DNA of 13,088 nucleotides from Blastocatellia bacterium (GTDB taxonomy: Bacteria > Acidobacteriota > Blastocatellia > Pyrinomonadales > Pyrinomonadaceae), in contig PSRF01000144.1 in assembly GCA_003175865.1 (NCBI GenBank), positions 1 to 13,088 of the forward strand. The letters run 5' to 3'. Every line of letters starts with the position of its first letter. Position 1 is the stretch's first letter. Positions 1-9,102 of this stretch are shown one piece after another. The position numbers and the translations under genes are program-made. The notes under the pieces were generated by a model, which saw only the letters and a list, made by a program, of their open reading frames with translations, made no database searches and had not been told where the DNA came from.

Positions 1-315
1 ATGAAGATCAACTATTTCAATGCCGACCACACTCACGCCTTGATTGATCTGCCAACGCGATATTCGATTGAAGAAGTGATTAAACTCTTAAAGGGAGGGT
101 CCTCGTATTGGATTAATCACAATCAAATCATCAAGGGTAAGTTTGCGTGGGGTGTTGGCTACGGAGCGTTTTCAGTTTCACATAGCGATGTTGGTCGCGT
201 GGCTCGTTACATTGCCAATCAGGGACAGCACCATCGGAAGCGGACCTATAATGAAGAGTTCCAGCTGTTTGTTAAGCGATATGGTTTGGAGTGGCGATTT
301 GAGGGAAACCATTGA
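1..315 (+). CDS. IS200-like / REP-associated Y1 (HUH) transposase, C-terminal part (5'-partial)
   Basis: The visible 104 residues match the C-terminal two thirds of single-domain Y1 transposases (TnpA of IS200/IS605 and the REP-associated RAYT proteins), which cut and rejoin single-stranded DNA at hairpins. The metal-binding HUH pair appears as H10-T-H12 in DHTHALIDLP. The catalytic tyrosine is Y70 in RYIANQ, with Q74 four residues later as the family requires. The stretches FAWGVGYGAFSVS and NQGQHHRKRTYNEEF are typical of the family. The full protein is usually about 140-150 residues, so some 40 N-terminal residues should lie upstream of base 1. The ATG at base 1 is therefore probably an internal Met (the reading frame is open at the edge) and not the true start. 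The active site is intact. No TnpB or accessory gene follows. A hairpin lies 34 bp past the stop. The family call is firm; IS200 versus RAYT is not decided. Confidence 0.88.
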   Translation: MKINYFNADHTHALIDLPTRYSIEEVIKLLKGGSSYWINHNQIIKGKFAWGVGYGAFSVSHSDVGRVARYIANQGQHHRKRTYNEEFQLFVKRYGLEWRFEGNH

Positions 316-349
316 AATGGTTCGCTCGGAGATGGGAGGTCGACTGGGC

Positions 350-369
350 CCCCAACCTAAAGGTTGGGG
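350..369. repeat. Perfect hairpin downstream of the transposase (REP/IS-end-like)
   Basis: CCCCAACC and GGTTGGGG form a perfect 8-bp stem with a TAAA loop. GGGCCC words flank it at 346-351 and 391-396. It lies 34 bp past the transposase stop and 52 bp before the 3' end of the convergent RND permease gene. Y1 transposases recognise such imperfect or perfect hairpins at element ends or REP units. There is no T-run on either side, so intrinsic termination is unlikely, although the hairpin could still protect the 3' ends of either transcript. I infer that it belongs to the transposase; the window holds no second copy of this sequence. Confidence 0.55.
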
Positions 370-421
370 AGAATGAGAAGATTCAGCGTTGGGCCCGGCA
401 CCAATTTTCAACGCCTGTCAA

Positions 422-3400
422 TCACGATGCAACGACGCGACCATTGTCGATCTGCTCAGAAGGCTTCTCGCGCTGAAGCCACTCTTGAAATCTCTCAAAG
501 TACAAATAAACCACCGGCGTGATGTACAGCGTCAGCGTCTGCGAAACGATTAGACCACCAACCACCGCCAGACCCAGACCGCGTCGCGCTGATGCTCCCG
601 CTCCAAAACCCAATGCAATAGGCAATGTACCCATCAACGCGGCGAGAGTTGTCATCATGATTGGACGAAAACGAACGAGGCATGCTTGATAGATCGAATC
701 GCGCGCAGACCTGCCTTCACGCCGTGCTGAAATAGCAAAGTCGACCATCATGATGGCGTTCTTCTTCACCAATCCAACCAGCATGATCAGTCCAACAAAT
801 GCATAGATATCCAATTCTCTTCCGAAGACTAACAATGTCAGCAAGGCGCCCAATCCAGCTGATGGTAAACCGGAAAGAATTGTAAGTGGATGAATAAAGC
901 TCTCGTACAGAATGCCAAGCACGAGATAAATCACGAGTATCGCCACACCAAGTAGCAAAGTGAGATTCTGCAATGACGACTGAAACACCTGAGCAGTGCC
1001 TTGAAATGAGGTCGTAATTGTTGCCGGCAGGATCTGCTTCGCCAGGTTTTGTACTTCCTCCGTAGCCTGACTCAACGACACGCCCGGGCGCAAATTGAAC
1101 GATACGGTCGCAGATGGAAGTTGGCCCAAATGATTCACCTGAGCTGGGCCGACACCAGTGGAAAGCTTCGCAACGGTTGCCAACGGAATCAGATTTCCAG
1201 TAGAGGAACGTACGTATAGCCGGCCGAGTGCTGCCGAGTCCTGCTGGTACTCCGGCTTCACTTCCAAAATTACCTGGTATTCATTTGTTGACGTGTAAAT
1301 AGTCGATATTTGACGAACACCAAACGCATCACCCAACGCTGTTTGGATTTGCGCTACGGTTACTCCGAGTGCCGCTGCCTGCTTGCGATCAACATCGACA
1401 TTTATCTGAGGTGTCTTAATTTGAAGATCACTATTTACATCCTGAAGGGTCGGCATTTGTCGCATTCTGCTTTCCAGGAGTTGCGCACCGTCATACAGTT
1501 CGGACGTGCTCGTCCCCTGCAGAGTCACTTGATAAAGACTTCGCGACGCGCGGCCACCGATGTTGATCGAAGGTGGGTTCTGAATAATCACGCGGAATCC
1601 AGGCTCACGCGACACTTTCGGTCGCATTTCCTCTACAACTTCATCCGCACTGACACGCTGCTTCAGTGGTTTTAGAACAATAAAGATTGTCCCTGTGTTA
1701 CCACCAGTGTTTCTGCCACCAGCTCCAACTGTTGAACTCATCGCCGCCACGTTGGGGTCGTGTTGAATAATCTCGGCAATGGCATTCTGATGTTTGATCA
1801 TGTCTTCGAACGACACGCCCTGCGCGGCCTCTGTGCTCGCTAGCAGCAAGCCGCTATCACCGCTCGGAATGAATCCTTTTGGCACCTGGCGAAACAGATA
1901 AACAGTTACTACAGCAAGCACGGCCATCAAAATTATTGTGATCAGGCTGTGGTCCAAAACGCGCTGCAAAGTCCATCGATAACTATTCAAGATGAAGTCG
2001 TACGCATTTTCGCTAATCGACCACCAACTTCTCTTCTTCGCATTCGGCGTGTGTTCATGGTGAGCACTTTCACGTATCCCACTGGCCTTCAATAATCGAC
2101 TGCACAACATTGGCGTCAATGTCAGTGCAACAAATCCAGAGACGAGAATCGCAGCGCTGATTGTGATTGCGAATTCACGAAACAGACGTCCAAGTATTCC
2201 GCCCATGAAAAGAACGGGGATGAACACAGCGACGAGCGACACGGTCATCGAAACAATCGTGAATCCGATTTCGCTGGAGCCATTCAGCGCGGCCTCTTTT
2301 ACACTCTCTCCGCCTTCAATACGACGCACGATGTTTTCCAACATCACTACCGCGTCATCGACGACAAACCCCACTGACAACGTCAACGCCATTAGTGAAA
2401 GGTTGTCGAGACTGAAGCCCAGCAGATACATCACTGCGAAGGTCCCGACTATTGACGTTGGCAAAGCGAGCGTCGGAATGATCGTTGCTCGAACATTCCT
2501 GAGAAACAGAAAGATGACAAGCACCACAAGACAGACCGCCAACAGCAATGAAAACTGAACGTCATTGACGGAGTCACGAATCGAATTTGATCGATCATAA
2601 AGAATGTCGAGACTCACTGATGCTGGTAACTGCTGTTTGAATTGCGGCATCAGGGCCCTGATTGCGTCTACCACCGCGACTGTGTTTGTTCCAGGTTGAC
2701 GTTGCACAGCAAGCGTTACCGACCGTCGACCATTGAACCAACTGGCAACACGGTTGTTCTCCACGCTGTCTACCACGTGCGCGATGTCTTGTAAGCGCAC
2801 TGGGGCACCGTTTCTGTACGTGACAATGAGCTGGCTGAAAGCTGCAGCATTTGGAAGCTGATCGTTTGTCTTAAGAGTGAGATTTCTGAATTGTCCGTAC
2901 AGCGTGCCGACGGGAGTGTTTGGATTTCCATTTCGTATTGCGTTGGTGACATCATCGACGGCGATACCTCGATCTGCCATCGACTCAGGATCCATTTGCG
3001 CACGCACCGCAAATTTTTGCGCGCCATAGACCTGGACCTGGGCCACACCCTCGACAATTGAAATGCGTTGCGCAACGAGTGTCTCAGCGTATTCGTCTAC
3101 GGTTGCCAGGGGTAGCACAGGAGAATTCAACGACATGAACAAGATCGGACTGTCAGCCGGATTCACCTTTCTGAGGCTGGGTGGCGAAGGCATGCCCGGT
3201 GGGAGTTGTGGCAACGCAGCAGAGATTGCGGTTTGTACATCCTGTGCCGCCGCATCGATATTGCGGCTGAGATCGAACTGCAGGGTGATTGAGGTCGAGC
3301 CTTGAGAGTTTGTCGAGTTGATCGAGTCGATGCCTGCGATTCCTGAGAATTGTCGCTCGAGTGGAGTAGCGACAGACGACGCCATCGTTTCCGGATTTGC

Positions 3401-3607
3401 ACCCGGAAGACTCGCGTTGACGTTGATTGTTGGGTAATCAACAGCGGGCAGGTCGCTGACTGGAAGAGAGTGATATCCGATCAAACCAAACAGGACGATG
3501 CCAACCATCACGAGCGTTGTCGTGATGGGACGCTTTATGAATAACGGCGACACACCACTCGTGTGAATCGGTGCGTCAAGATGTTTTGAGTCATTACTCG
3601 CTGCCAT
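422..3607 (-). CDS. mdtC: RND multidrug efflux permease, MdtC-like (second of a tandem pair)
   Basis: Inner-membrane, proton-driven exporter subunit of the HAE1/AcrB superfamily (1061 aa; family norm about 1020-1050). The N-terminus has a TM helix preceded by LFIKRP. The [18 protein letters not shown] block is characteristic of the MdtC branch. The first large periplasmic domain runs to about residue 350, TM2-6 to about 505, the second periplasmic domain about 575-880, then TM8-12. Proton-relay residues are present: D417 and D418 in TM4 (FVVDDAVVM) and K949 in TM10 (GLVKKNAIMMVDFA). The ATG at 3607 gives an 18-residue leader before the usual start of the fold. No strong Shine-Dalgarno is visible, so a later start cannot be excluded. 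It sits 88 bp after the paralogous permease, with which it is very similar end to end, and is the last gene of an adaptor-permease-permease operon. In E. coli, MdtB and MdtC work as a mixed trimer; the same is inferred here. The symbol reflects family and gene order, not proven orthology. Confidence 0.93.
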   Translation of the reverse strand: MAASNDSKHLDAPIHTSGVSPLFIKRPITTTLVMVGIVLFGLIGYHSLPVSDLPAVDYPTINVNASLPGANPETMASSVATPLERQFSGIAGIDSINSTNSQGSTSITLQFDLSRNIDAAAQDVQTAISAALPQLPPGMPSPPSLRKVNPADSPILFMSLNSPVLPLATVDEYAETLVAQRISIVEGVAQVQVYGAQKFAVRAQMDPESMADRGIAVDDVTNAIRNGNPNTPVGTLYGQFRNLTLKTNDQLPNAAAFSQLIVTYRNGAPVRLQDIAHVVDSVENNRVASWFNGRRSVTLAVQRQPGTNTVAVVDAIRALMPQFKQQLPASVSLDILYDRSNSIRDSVNDVQFSLLLAVCLVVLVIFLFLRNVRATIIPTLALPTSIVGTFAVMYLLGFSLDNLSLMALTLSVGFVVDDAVVMLENIVRRIEGGESVKEAALNGSSEIGFTIVSMTVSLVAVFIPVLFMGGILGRLFREFAITISAAILVSGFVALTLTPMLCSRLLKASGIRESAHHEHTPNAKKRSWWSISENAYDFILNSYRWTLQRVLDHSLITIILMAVLAVVTVYLFRQVPKGFIPSGDSGLLLASTEAAQGVSFEDMIKHQNAIAEIIQHDPNVAAMSSTVGAGGRNTGGNTGTIFIVLKPLKQRVSADEVVEEMRPKVSREPGFRVIIQNPPSINIGGRASRSLYQVTLQGTSTSELYDGAQLLESRMRQMPTLQDVNSDLQIKTPQINVDVDRKQAAALGVTVAQIQTALGDAFGVRQISTIYTSTNEYQVILEVKPEYQQDSAALGRLYVRSSTGNLIPLATVAKLSTGVGPAQVNHLGQLPSATVSFNLRPGVSLSQATEEVQNLAKQILPATITTSFQGTAQVFQSSLQNLTLLLGVAILVIYLVLGILYESFIHPLTILSGLPSAGLGALLTLLVFGRELDIYAFVGLIMLVGLVKKNAIMMVDFAISARREGRSARDSIYQACLVRFRPIMMTTLAALMGTLPIALGFGAGASARRGLGLAVVGGLIVSQTLTLYITPVVYLYFERFQEWLQREKPSEQIDNGRVVAS

Positions 3608-3695
3608 CGCATCAAGCCGCTAATCTCATCGGAGTAACACAATCTGCGTTACGGCTTAGCCGCCGGAACAAACACATCTAAAGAACATCACATCG

Positions 3696-6600
3696 CTACG
3701 CGCTGGCCGGTCGTAAGTCCTCGCCTTTCGCTTTTCCTCTCCTCTGCAACCAGCGCGTTAGCCACGCCTGCGCCTGCTCGAAGTAAATGTAGACCACCGG
3801 TGTCAGGTAGAGTGTCAGCACTTGCGACACTGCTAGACCACCGACGACCGCAAGTCCCAACCCGCGTCTCGACGTCGCACCTGCACCCCAACCAAGCGCG
3901 ATTGGCAATGTACCCATCAAAGCCGCCATCGTTGTCATCATGATTGGGCGAAACCGAATCAGGCATGCCTGGAAGATCGCCTCTTCTGCCTGCTTCCCTT
4001 CACCCCGCTGCGCATCCAGTGCGAAGTCGATCATCATGATTGCGTTCTTTTCTACGATACCAATCAACATGATCAGACCGACGAAAGCGTAGACGTCCAG
4101 CTCTCGACCAAACAACAATAGAGTCAGCAACGCACCCAAACCCGCTGAAGGCAGACCCGACAATATCGTCAGCGGATGAATGAAACTTTCATAGAGAATG
4201 CCCAGCACGAGATATATGACCAGCACGGCAACAACCAACAGCAACGTTAGATTCTGCAACGACGTTTCAAACACCTGGGCCGTTCCCTGAAAACTAAACG
4301 TGATCGATTGCGGAAGCGTGTTGCGCGCAAGCTCCTGGACTTTCTCAGTTGCACGACTTAAGGACGCACCACTTCGAAGGTTGAACGAGATTGTTGCTGA
4401 CGGGAGTTGTCCGACGTGGTTCACAAGTAACGGTCCAACACTATTCGAAAGAGTAGCCACTGTACTCAATGGCACCAGGCGCGGAGATGTAGTCAGCGAA
4501 GGAGTTGGCTGACCTGCTGGTGGCGCAAGAGAGTTGGTTGCCGCATTGGTGGAGACCGACGACACAGTAGGAGTTTGTGCCGTCTGCGAGGTTGCAGTGG
4601 GAACATTCGTAAGAATCGGAGCGCCTGGTCTTATGTAGAGCTGGCCCAATGCCGTCGCATCACGTTGATACTCAGGTTTGATCTCGACGATCACTTGATA
4701 TTCGTTACTGGTTGCGTAAATCGTGGAAATCTGTCGCGTACCAAACGCGTCGTTCAGTATGTCTTCGATCTGTTGAACAGTAATTCCAACTGAGGAAGCC
4801 TTGTCGCGATCAATCTGCACGTTGAGTTGTGGGTTCTGATTTTGAATGTCGGAAGTAACGTCAATCAGCCCGGGAAGACTTGCCATCTTTTCTTGTAAGG
4901 CTCGAGCATTCCTGTACAACTCGTCTCTGTCTGGTCCCTGGAGTGTTACTTGATAAGGGCTCTTCGTCACTTGCCCACCGATCTGAACTAGTGGCGGATT
5001 CTGCAAATAAACGCGAATGCCTGGTACTTGATTTAACTGTGGCCGAAGTTGATCGATTACTGTGTCGACGTTCGCCTTTCGTTTATTGAGCGGCTTCAAA
5101 AGAATCAGCAAATTACCGGTGTTGCTAGCGGCACTCACGTCACTCGCGCCAACAGTCGAGAGAACACCTGAAACGTTAGGATTCTGACGGATGTTGTCGA
5201 CAATCATCGCTTGATGACGCTTCATCTCATCGAATGAAATTCCTTCGACGGCTTCTGTGTAACCAATGATCTGACTCGTATCGTCACTCGGGATGAAACC
5301 TTTTGAAATTTCGTAAAAGAGCACGATTGTTACGACAAACAGGAGCGCGCTAATCATGACTGTCAACGCCCGATGGCGTAAGACAAGTTCAAGCGTCCAA
5401 CGATAGCCGCCAACCATGCGTTGATAGATAGTTTCAGTCCATCCCCAAAAACCAGTCGTCGAACCGTGCGCGACCTCACTGCTGGGAGCCCGGGCCTCCT
5501 CGCCGCCACTTCTTTCAGAGCCAGTATTTACGGGTGTATCCGTTTTCCTTTTCACCGCTTTCAACAGTCGGCTACACAACATCGGCGTCAAACTCAGCGA
5601 CACAAACCCGGAAACTAAGATCGCGACGCTTATCGTGATCGCAAATTCACGAAACAGGCGACCAAGGATTCCTCCAAGAAATAGAACCGGAATAAAAACG
5701 GCGACGAGTGAGATCGTCATTGAAACAATCGTGAATCCGATCTCTCGCGATCCCTTTAGCGCCGCTTCTCGAACGTTCTCCCCTAACTCGATCCGCCGCC
5801 AGATGTTTTCCAACATGACAACCGCATCGTCGACAACGAACCCGACCGAAAGCGTCAGTGCCATCAACGAAAGGTTGTCGAGGCTGAACCCCAACAGGTA
5901 CATCACTGCGAACGTGAAGATGATGGAAGTCGGCAGTGCAAATGTGGGAATAATGGTCGCTCGCACATTTCGGAGAAAAATGAAGATGACGAGCACAACT
6001 AGAGCAATCGCAAGTAACAGTGAAAACTGCACATCATTCACCGACTCACGAATTGAGTCTGAACGATCGTAAAGAACGTCCAGCGTGACTGAAGCCGGAA
6101 GTTGCTGTCGAAAGTTGGGCAGTAACTTTCGAATCGCATCTACAACCTCTACTGTGTTCGTTCCCGGCTGGCGCTGAATTGTGAGAGTGACTACCTGCTG
6201 TCCGTTGTAGTAACTCGCCAGGCGATTGTTCTCGACACTATCGACAATATCCCCCAGGTCTTTCAAAAGAACTGGCGCGCCATTGCGATAGACAACAATC
6301 AATGAGCGATAAGCCTCGGCGTCAGTTAACTGACCATTCGCTTGGACGGTGTACGTTCGATGAACACCGTACAAAGTGCCGACTGGTTGATTGACGTTGC
6401 CTCTTTGTAGTGCGGTGACGACATCGTCCATTCCGATCGCACGACTTGCGAGTGCCGCTGGATCGAGTTGCACTCGTACGGCGTACTTCTGTTCACCTGT
6501 TACAAGGACCTGTGCGACCCCGTTGATCGTGGAGAGACGTTGCGCGATCAACGTGTCAGCAAACTCGTTCACCCTCGACAACGGCAGTGTCGTTGATGCG

Positions 6601-7025
6601 ACACGCAGATACATGATTGGCTGGTCCGCCGGATTGACCTTCTTCAGCGTCGGCGGATTTGGCATCCCGATCGGCAGTTGGCGAGACGCTGCAGCGATTG
6701 CTGTCTGAACATCTTGCGCCGCTGCATCAATGTTACGACTGAGATCGAATTGAAGAGTTATCTGTGTGCTTCCGAGCGTGCTTGTTGAACTGACCGTGTT
6801 CAATCCAGCAATGGTCGAGAACTGACGTTCCAGAGGAGTGGCAACAGACGAAGCCATCGTTTCCGGATTAGCGCCCGGCAGGTTTGCGGTGACTTGAATC
6901 GTAGGGAAGTCGACGTTAGGGAGATCGCTGACGGGAAGTGCTCGGTACCCAATTAAACCAAAAAGGACGATTCCCGCCATCACCAGGGGTGTGGAGAGTG
7001 GTCGTTGAATGAAGAGTTCTGACAT
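3696..7025 (-). CDS. mdtB: RND multidrug efflux permease, MdtB/MdtC-like, with a periplasmic low-complexity insertion
   Basis: Inner-membrane RND exporter subunit, 1109 aa, unusually long for the family. It starts at the canonical position ([18 protein letters not shown]). The ATG at 7025 is preceded by AAGGCGG (7033-7039) with a 7-base spacer; this SD overlaps the adaptor stop codon, so translation of the two genes is probably coupled. D399 and D400 in TM4 (FVVDDAVVM) and K993 in TM10 ([14 protein letters not shown]) provide the proton relay. The residue before K993 is Glu992, where the downstream paralogue has Lys. The extra length is mostly a Ser/Thr/Pro/Ala/Asn-rich segment at residues 802-848 (bases 4482-4622), between YIRP and RLVPL; the paralogue has a short SSTGN turn there. 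The cytoplasmic loop at about 488-530 is also longer and hydrophilic. By sequence both permeases resemble MdtC more than MdtB; the symbol follows gene order only. Confidence 0.92.
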   Translation of the reverse strand: MSELFIQRPLSTPLVMAGIVLFGLIGYRALPVSDLPNVDFPTIQVTANLPGANPETMASSVATPLERQFSTIAGLNTVSSTSTLGSTQITLQFDLSRNIDAAAQDVQTAIAAASRQLPIGMPNPPTLKKVNPADQPIMYLRVASTTLPLSRVNEFADTLIAQRLSTINGVAQVLVTGEQKYAVRVQLDPAALASRAIGMDDVVTALQRGNVNQPVGTLYGVHRTYTVQANGQLTDAEAYRSLIVVYRNGAPVLLKDLGDIVDSVENNRLASYYNGQQVVTLTIQRQPGTNTVEVVDAIRKLLPNFRQQLPASVTLDVLYDRSDSIRESVNDVQFSLLLAIALVVLVIFIFLRNVRATIIPTFALPTSIIFTFAVMYLLGFSLDNLSLMALTLSVGFVVDDAVVMLENIWRRIELGENVREAALKGSREIGFTIVSMTISLVAVFIPVLFLGGILGRLFREFAITISVAILVSGFVSLSLTPMLCSRLLKAVKRKTDTPVNTGSERSGGEEARAPSSEVAHGSTTGFWGWTETIYQRMVGGYRWTLELVLRHRALTVMISALLFVVTIVLFYEISKGFIPSDDTSQIIGYTEAVEGISFDEMKRHQAMIVDNIRQNPNVSGVLSTVGASDVSAASNTGNLLILLKPLNKRKANVDTVIDQLRPQLNQVPGIRVYLQNPPLVQIGGQVTKSPYQVTLQGPDRDELYRNARALQEKMASLPGLIDVTSDIQNQNPQLNVQIDRDKASSVGITVQQIEDILNDAFGTRQISTIYATSNEYQVIVEIKPEYQRDATALGQLYIRPGAPILTNVPTATSQTAQTPTVSSVSTNAATNSLAPPAGQPTPSLTTSPRLVPLSTVATLSNSVGPLLVNHVGQLPSATISFNLRSGASLSRATEKVQELARNTLPQSITFSFQGTAQVFETSLQNLTLLLVVAVLVIYLVLGILYESFIHPLTILSGLPSAGLGALLTLLLFGRELDVYAFVGLIMLIGIVEKNAIMMIDFALDAQRGEGKQAEEAIFQACLIRFRPIMMTTMAALMGTLPIALGWGAGATSRRGLGLAVVGGLAVSQVLTLYLTPVVYIYFEQAQAWLTRWLQRRGKAKGEDLRPASA

Positions 7026-7032
7026 CGAATGA

Positions 7033-7039
7033 CCGCCTT
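7033..7039 (-). promoter_or_regulatory. Shine-Dalgarno of the upstream permease, overlapping the adaptor stop
   Basis: On the minus strand AAGGCGG (6 of 7 matches to AAGGAGG) lies 7 bases before the permease ATG at 7025. Its first two bases are part of the adaptor's TAA stop (7040-7038). The overlap supports translational coupling of adaptor and permease and fixes the permease start. Confidence 0.65.
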
Positions 7040-8384
7040 ACTTAGTTCCAGCGCCAGAACTATCGGGCGTCGAACGTCCAGTCTCTTTTTGAGGGCCATT
7101 CTTCTGCTGACGGTTGCGAGCTTGAACCGCCGCGCCGGGCACCAACCTTAATTGTCCATCAGTCACAACCTGCTCACCTGGCTTAAGTCCGTCCTCGATT
7201 ACTACTTTGTCCTCATAGGTGCTGCCTGTTTGGACTTTTCGCACTTCCACTGTCATGTCGGCTTTGACTGTGTACACAAACGAATTGTCTTGGCCAATCT
7301 GGACCGCTTGGGAAGGAACTACAACGGCCTGATGTTTAATGCCCAGAGTTAGAACCACATTTGTGAATAGACCAGGATATAGCGCCCTATCTCCATTCTC
7401 GAAAGTCGCTTTCAATCGAATGGTTCCGGTGCTTGTGTCGACCGTGTTGTCAATCAACGACAACTTGCCCTGCTGCGCAGGTTGCGAACTCCCCGGGATC
7501 GATACTTCGGTACGAAATTCTGCGTTGCTCGAGTAGTCACGGATTTTCAGAAAGTCTGGTTCGGAGACTGTAAACGTTACGTAAATGGGTGCCGCCTGCG
7601 TAATCGTGACCATGGGAGTCGTGTCGTTGGCACGGACCAAGTTGCCTTCAGTTACGACAAGGTTTCCGGTCTTACCTCCAATCGGTGCCTTTATGATTGC
7701 GTAACTGAGTTGGACTTGAGCATTACGAACGTTCGCCTGTTCAGCTTTCGCGGCAGCGTTGAGACTATCAATAGCAGATTGGTCAGCGCGCACAGTGGCA
7801 TCAGCAGCTTCCGAAGCAGCGAGAGCGTTGTCGTACTCTTCACGCGATATCACACCGCTTTCGACCAGTGTGAGATCGCGCTTTAGAATCGTACGAGCGT
7901 TCGACGCTGTTGCCTGATCTTTTGCGAGCACCTGTTTACCCTGACTCACTGCCGCTATTGCCTTGGCGAGATTTGCGTTGGCCTGAGCTAAGGTCGCTTG
8001 GAGTGGTCTCGGGTCGATCGTGAATAACAGATCTCCTTTCTTGACTTCTTGTCCAGGGGTGAAGTGAACAGCCTGTAACGTACCTTCAACTTGCGATCTC
8101 ACTGCGATGGTGGAGATTGATTCGACATTGCCAATGCTTTTGACCTGGACTGGAACGTCCATTTCGCTAGCGTTAGCAATTTCAACAGGCACAACTTCAG
8201 CGCGTGGACGATTAGCAGCCTGGTTAGATTTACTGCCAAGCAAGTACCAGACGAGAACAAGTACTAGTACAAGTCCCACGATGCTGGCCAACTGCACAAG
8301 CCGTGAACGGGTACGCGATGATTTATTTTTTTGATCTTTTGCGAGCGGTGCGTCGGCTGCTTGTTGGGAAGTATCGTCGCTCAT
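7038..8384 (-). CDS. mdtA: RND efflux periplasmic adaptor (membrane fusion protein), MdtA-like
   Basis: Periplasmic adaptor linking the RND permeases to an outer-membrane channel. Numbered from the ATG at 8384 (448 aa): a basic, Ser/Thr-rich cytoplasmic N-terminus; one TM anchor at about 29-50, with no lipobox Cys, so it is membrane-anchored and not a lipoprotein; first half of the lipoyl domain about 91-128 (VEGTLQAVHFTPGQEVKKGD); a long alpha-hairpin about 118-205, Ala/Gln/Asn-rich; second lipoyl half about 206-240; beta-barrel and membrane-proximal domains to about 425; and a Gln/Lys/Ser-rich tail. At the hairpin tip R169, L173 and S180 (RDLTLVESGVIS) fit the RLxxLxxxxxxS pattern used by AcrA-type adaptors to engage TolC. 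This predicts a TolC-like channel encoded elsewhere. A TTG at 8387 is an alternative start in frame; AGGAG at 8395-8399 is 7 bases from it and 10 from the ATG. The ATG is preferred but both remain possible. First gene of the operon, 12 bp before the first permease. Confidence 0.92.
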   Translation of the reverse strand: MSDDTSQQAADAPLAKDQKNKSSRTRSRLVQLASIVGLVLVLVLVWYLLGSKSNQAANRPRAEVVPVEIANASEMDVPVQVKSIGNVESISTIAVRSQVEGTLQAVHFTPGQEVKKGDLLFTIDPRPLQATLAQANANLAKAIAAVSQGKQVLAKDQATASNARTILKRDLTLVESGVISREEYDNALAASEAADATVRADQSAIDSLNAAAKAEQANVRNAQVQLSYAIIKAPIGGKTGNLVVTEGNLVRANDTTPMVTITQAAPIYVTFTVSEPDFLKIRDYSSNAEFRTEVSIPGSSQPAQQGKLSLIDNTVDTSTGTIRLKATFENGDRALYPGLFTNVVLTLGIKHQAVVVPSQAVQIGQDNSFVYTVKADMTVEVRKVQTGSTYEDKVVIEDGLKPGEQVVTDGQLRLVPGAAVQARNRQQKNGPQKETGRSTPDSSGAGTK

Positions 8385-8387
8385 CAA

Positions 8388-8659
8388 TCGCTGGCTCCTG
8401 CATCTACAGAAGAACCGGGGGCCCGGGTCTTGGGGATAGCTGTCTCACCAGCTAACAATCTGTAAATGCGGCTGCGGGCGAGATAGTCGCCGCGAGCAGC
8501 AGATCAGTGAGCTGACAGCGTCATTGCCATTGTGAGCTTGGATGAGCGTTAACGGAGTAGAGATTCAGTAAAGGTATCGTAAATTTTTGTAAAGCTGATG
8601 TGTTGAAAAGTTTCCGAAGTCTATTCACAAATTGCACAGATACTCTGACCACTCATAAA
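8388..8659 (-). promoter_or_regulatory. Upstream/leader region of the efflux operon with stem-loops
   Basis: This 272-bp gap separates the DoxX-like gene from the pump operon, both on the minus strand, and should carry the pump promoter. Two inverted repeats are visible. TAGCTG (8437-8442) and CAGCTA (8449-8454) have a 6-base loop. GCTGC-G-GGCGA (8471-8481) and TCGCC-GCGA-GCAGC (8487-8500) enclose a 5-base loop, with an internal bulge. A GC-rich CCGGGGGCCCGGG block lies at 8415-8427. Further upstream, at about 8570-8605, the minus strand has three TTTAC words in an AT-rich stretch, the likeliest promoter zone, but no convincing -35/-10 pair can be fixed. No T-run follows the stems, so they do not look like a terminator for the DoxX-like gene. 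Confidence 0.4.
8395..8399 (-). promoter_or_regulatory. Shine-Dalgarno of the adaptor gene
   Basis: AGGAG on the minus strand lies 10 bases before the ATG at 8384 and 7 bases before an in-frame TTG at 8387. The spacing alone would suit the TTG slightly better, so this site leaves the start ambiguous by one codon. Confidence 0.6.
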
Positions 8660-9088
8660 TTACAACCCGACGTTAACTGCTGCCTCAGTATGCAACTGAA
8701 TGATCTTTGGACCAGGAAGCGCGCCGATGATACGCGCCGGAGGCCGTAGTGCCCACGATGCGATCGCGAACACGGCCAAGACTAGAGGTACAACAATGTG
8801 CGTTGTGTTGTCCCCAGTTGCGGCATGCGAAACAGCAGCACCAGTCATATTAAATACGATGCCTGCATACGCCCATTCCTTCAGCCTTGGAAAACGCGGA
8901 ATCAATAAGGCAATAGCTCCCAGCACCTTCCAAACGCCAAGAATCGAAATGAAGTAAAGCGGGTAACCAAGGTGCAACATGCCTTCAACTGTTTCTCGTC
9001 TCTGCACCAGCTCCGCAACACCTCCACTTAACACTGCGAATACAATCAAAGACGTGATCAACCAGTACAGAGTTGGTTTTGCTCTCAT
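8660..9088 (-). CDS. DoxX-like family integral membrane protein
   Basis: A 142-residue hydrophobic protein with four predicted TM helices (about 7-26, 44-65, 70-92, 96-114). It matches the DoxX-like family: VLSGGVAELVQRR after TM1, LGYPLYFISILGVWKVLGAIALLIPRFPRLKEWAYAG, then the VFNMTGAAVSH segment. These are small inner-membrane proteins, some linked to oxidative-stress and thiol-redox complexes (DoxX of mycobacteria); no reaction is established for this subgroup. The start was chosen at ATG 9088 because AAGGAG (9097-9102) lies 8 bases upstream. The upstream in-frame GTG at 9094 would leave only 2 bases to the same site. It is transcribed divergently from the AhpD-like gene across a shared 104-bp region. 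The function of the pair is inferred, not shown. Confidence 0.85.
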   Translation of the reverse strand: MRAKPTLYWLITSLIVFAVLSGGVAELVQRRETVEGMLHLGYPLYFISILGVWKVLGAIALLIPRFPRLKEWAYAGIVFNMTGAAVSHAATGDNTTHIVVPLVLAVFAIASWALRPPARIIGALPGPKIIQLHTEAAVNVGL

Positions 9089-9096
9089 GTTCACTT

Positions 9097-9102
9097 CTCC
9101 TT
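9097..9102 (-). promoter_or_regulatory. Shine-Dalgarno that fixes the DoxX-like start
   Basis: AAGGAG on the minus strand is 8 bases before the ATG at 9088, whereas it is only 2 bases from the alternative GTG at 9094. This selects the ATG. Its outermost base coincides with the edge of the symmetric element at 9102-9163. Confidence 0.75.

Noticed and set aside
350..369. Hairpin as the terminator of the efflux operon
   Set aside because: The minus strand continues GC-rich after the stem with no T-tract; a transposase-associated role fits better.
2163..2558. 131-codon frame antisense to the downstream permease (a similar one at 5635-6072 antisense to the upstream permease)
   Set aside because: The two frames resemble each other only because they mirror the same conserved TM region of the paralogous permeases; they are shadows.
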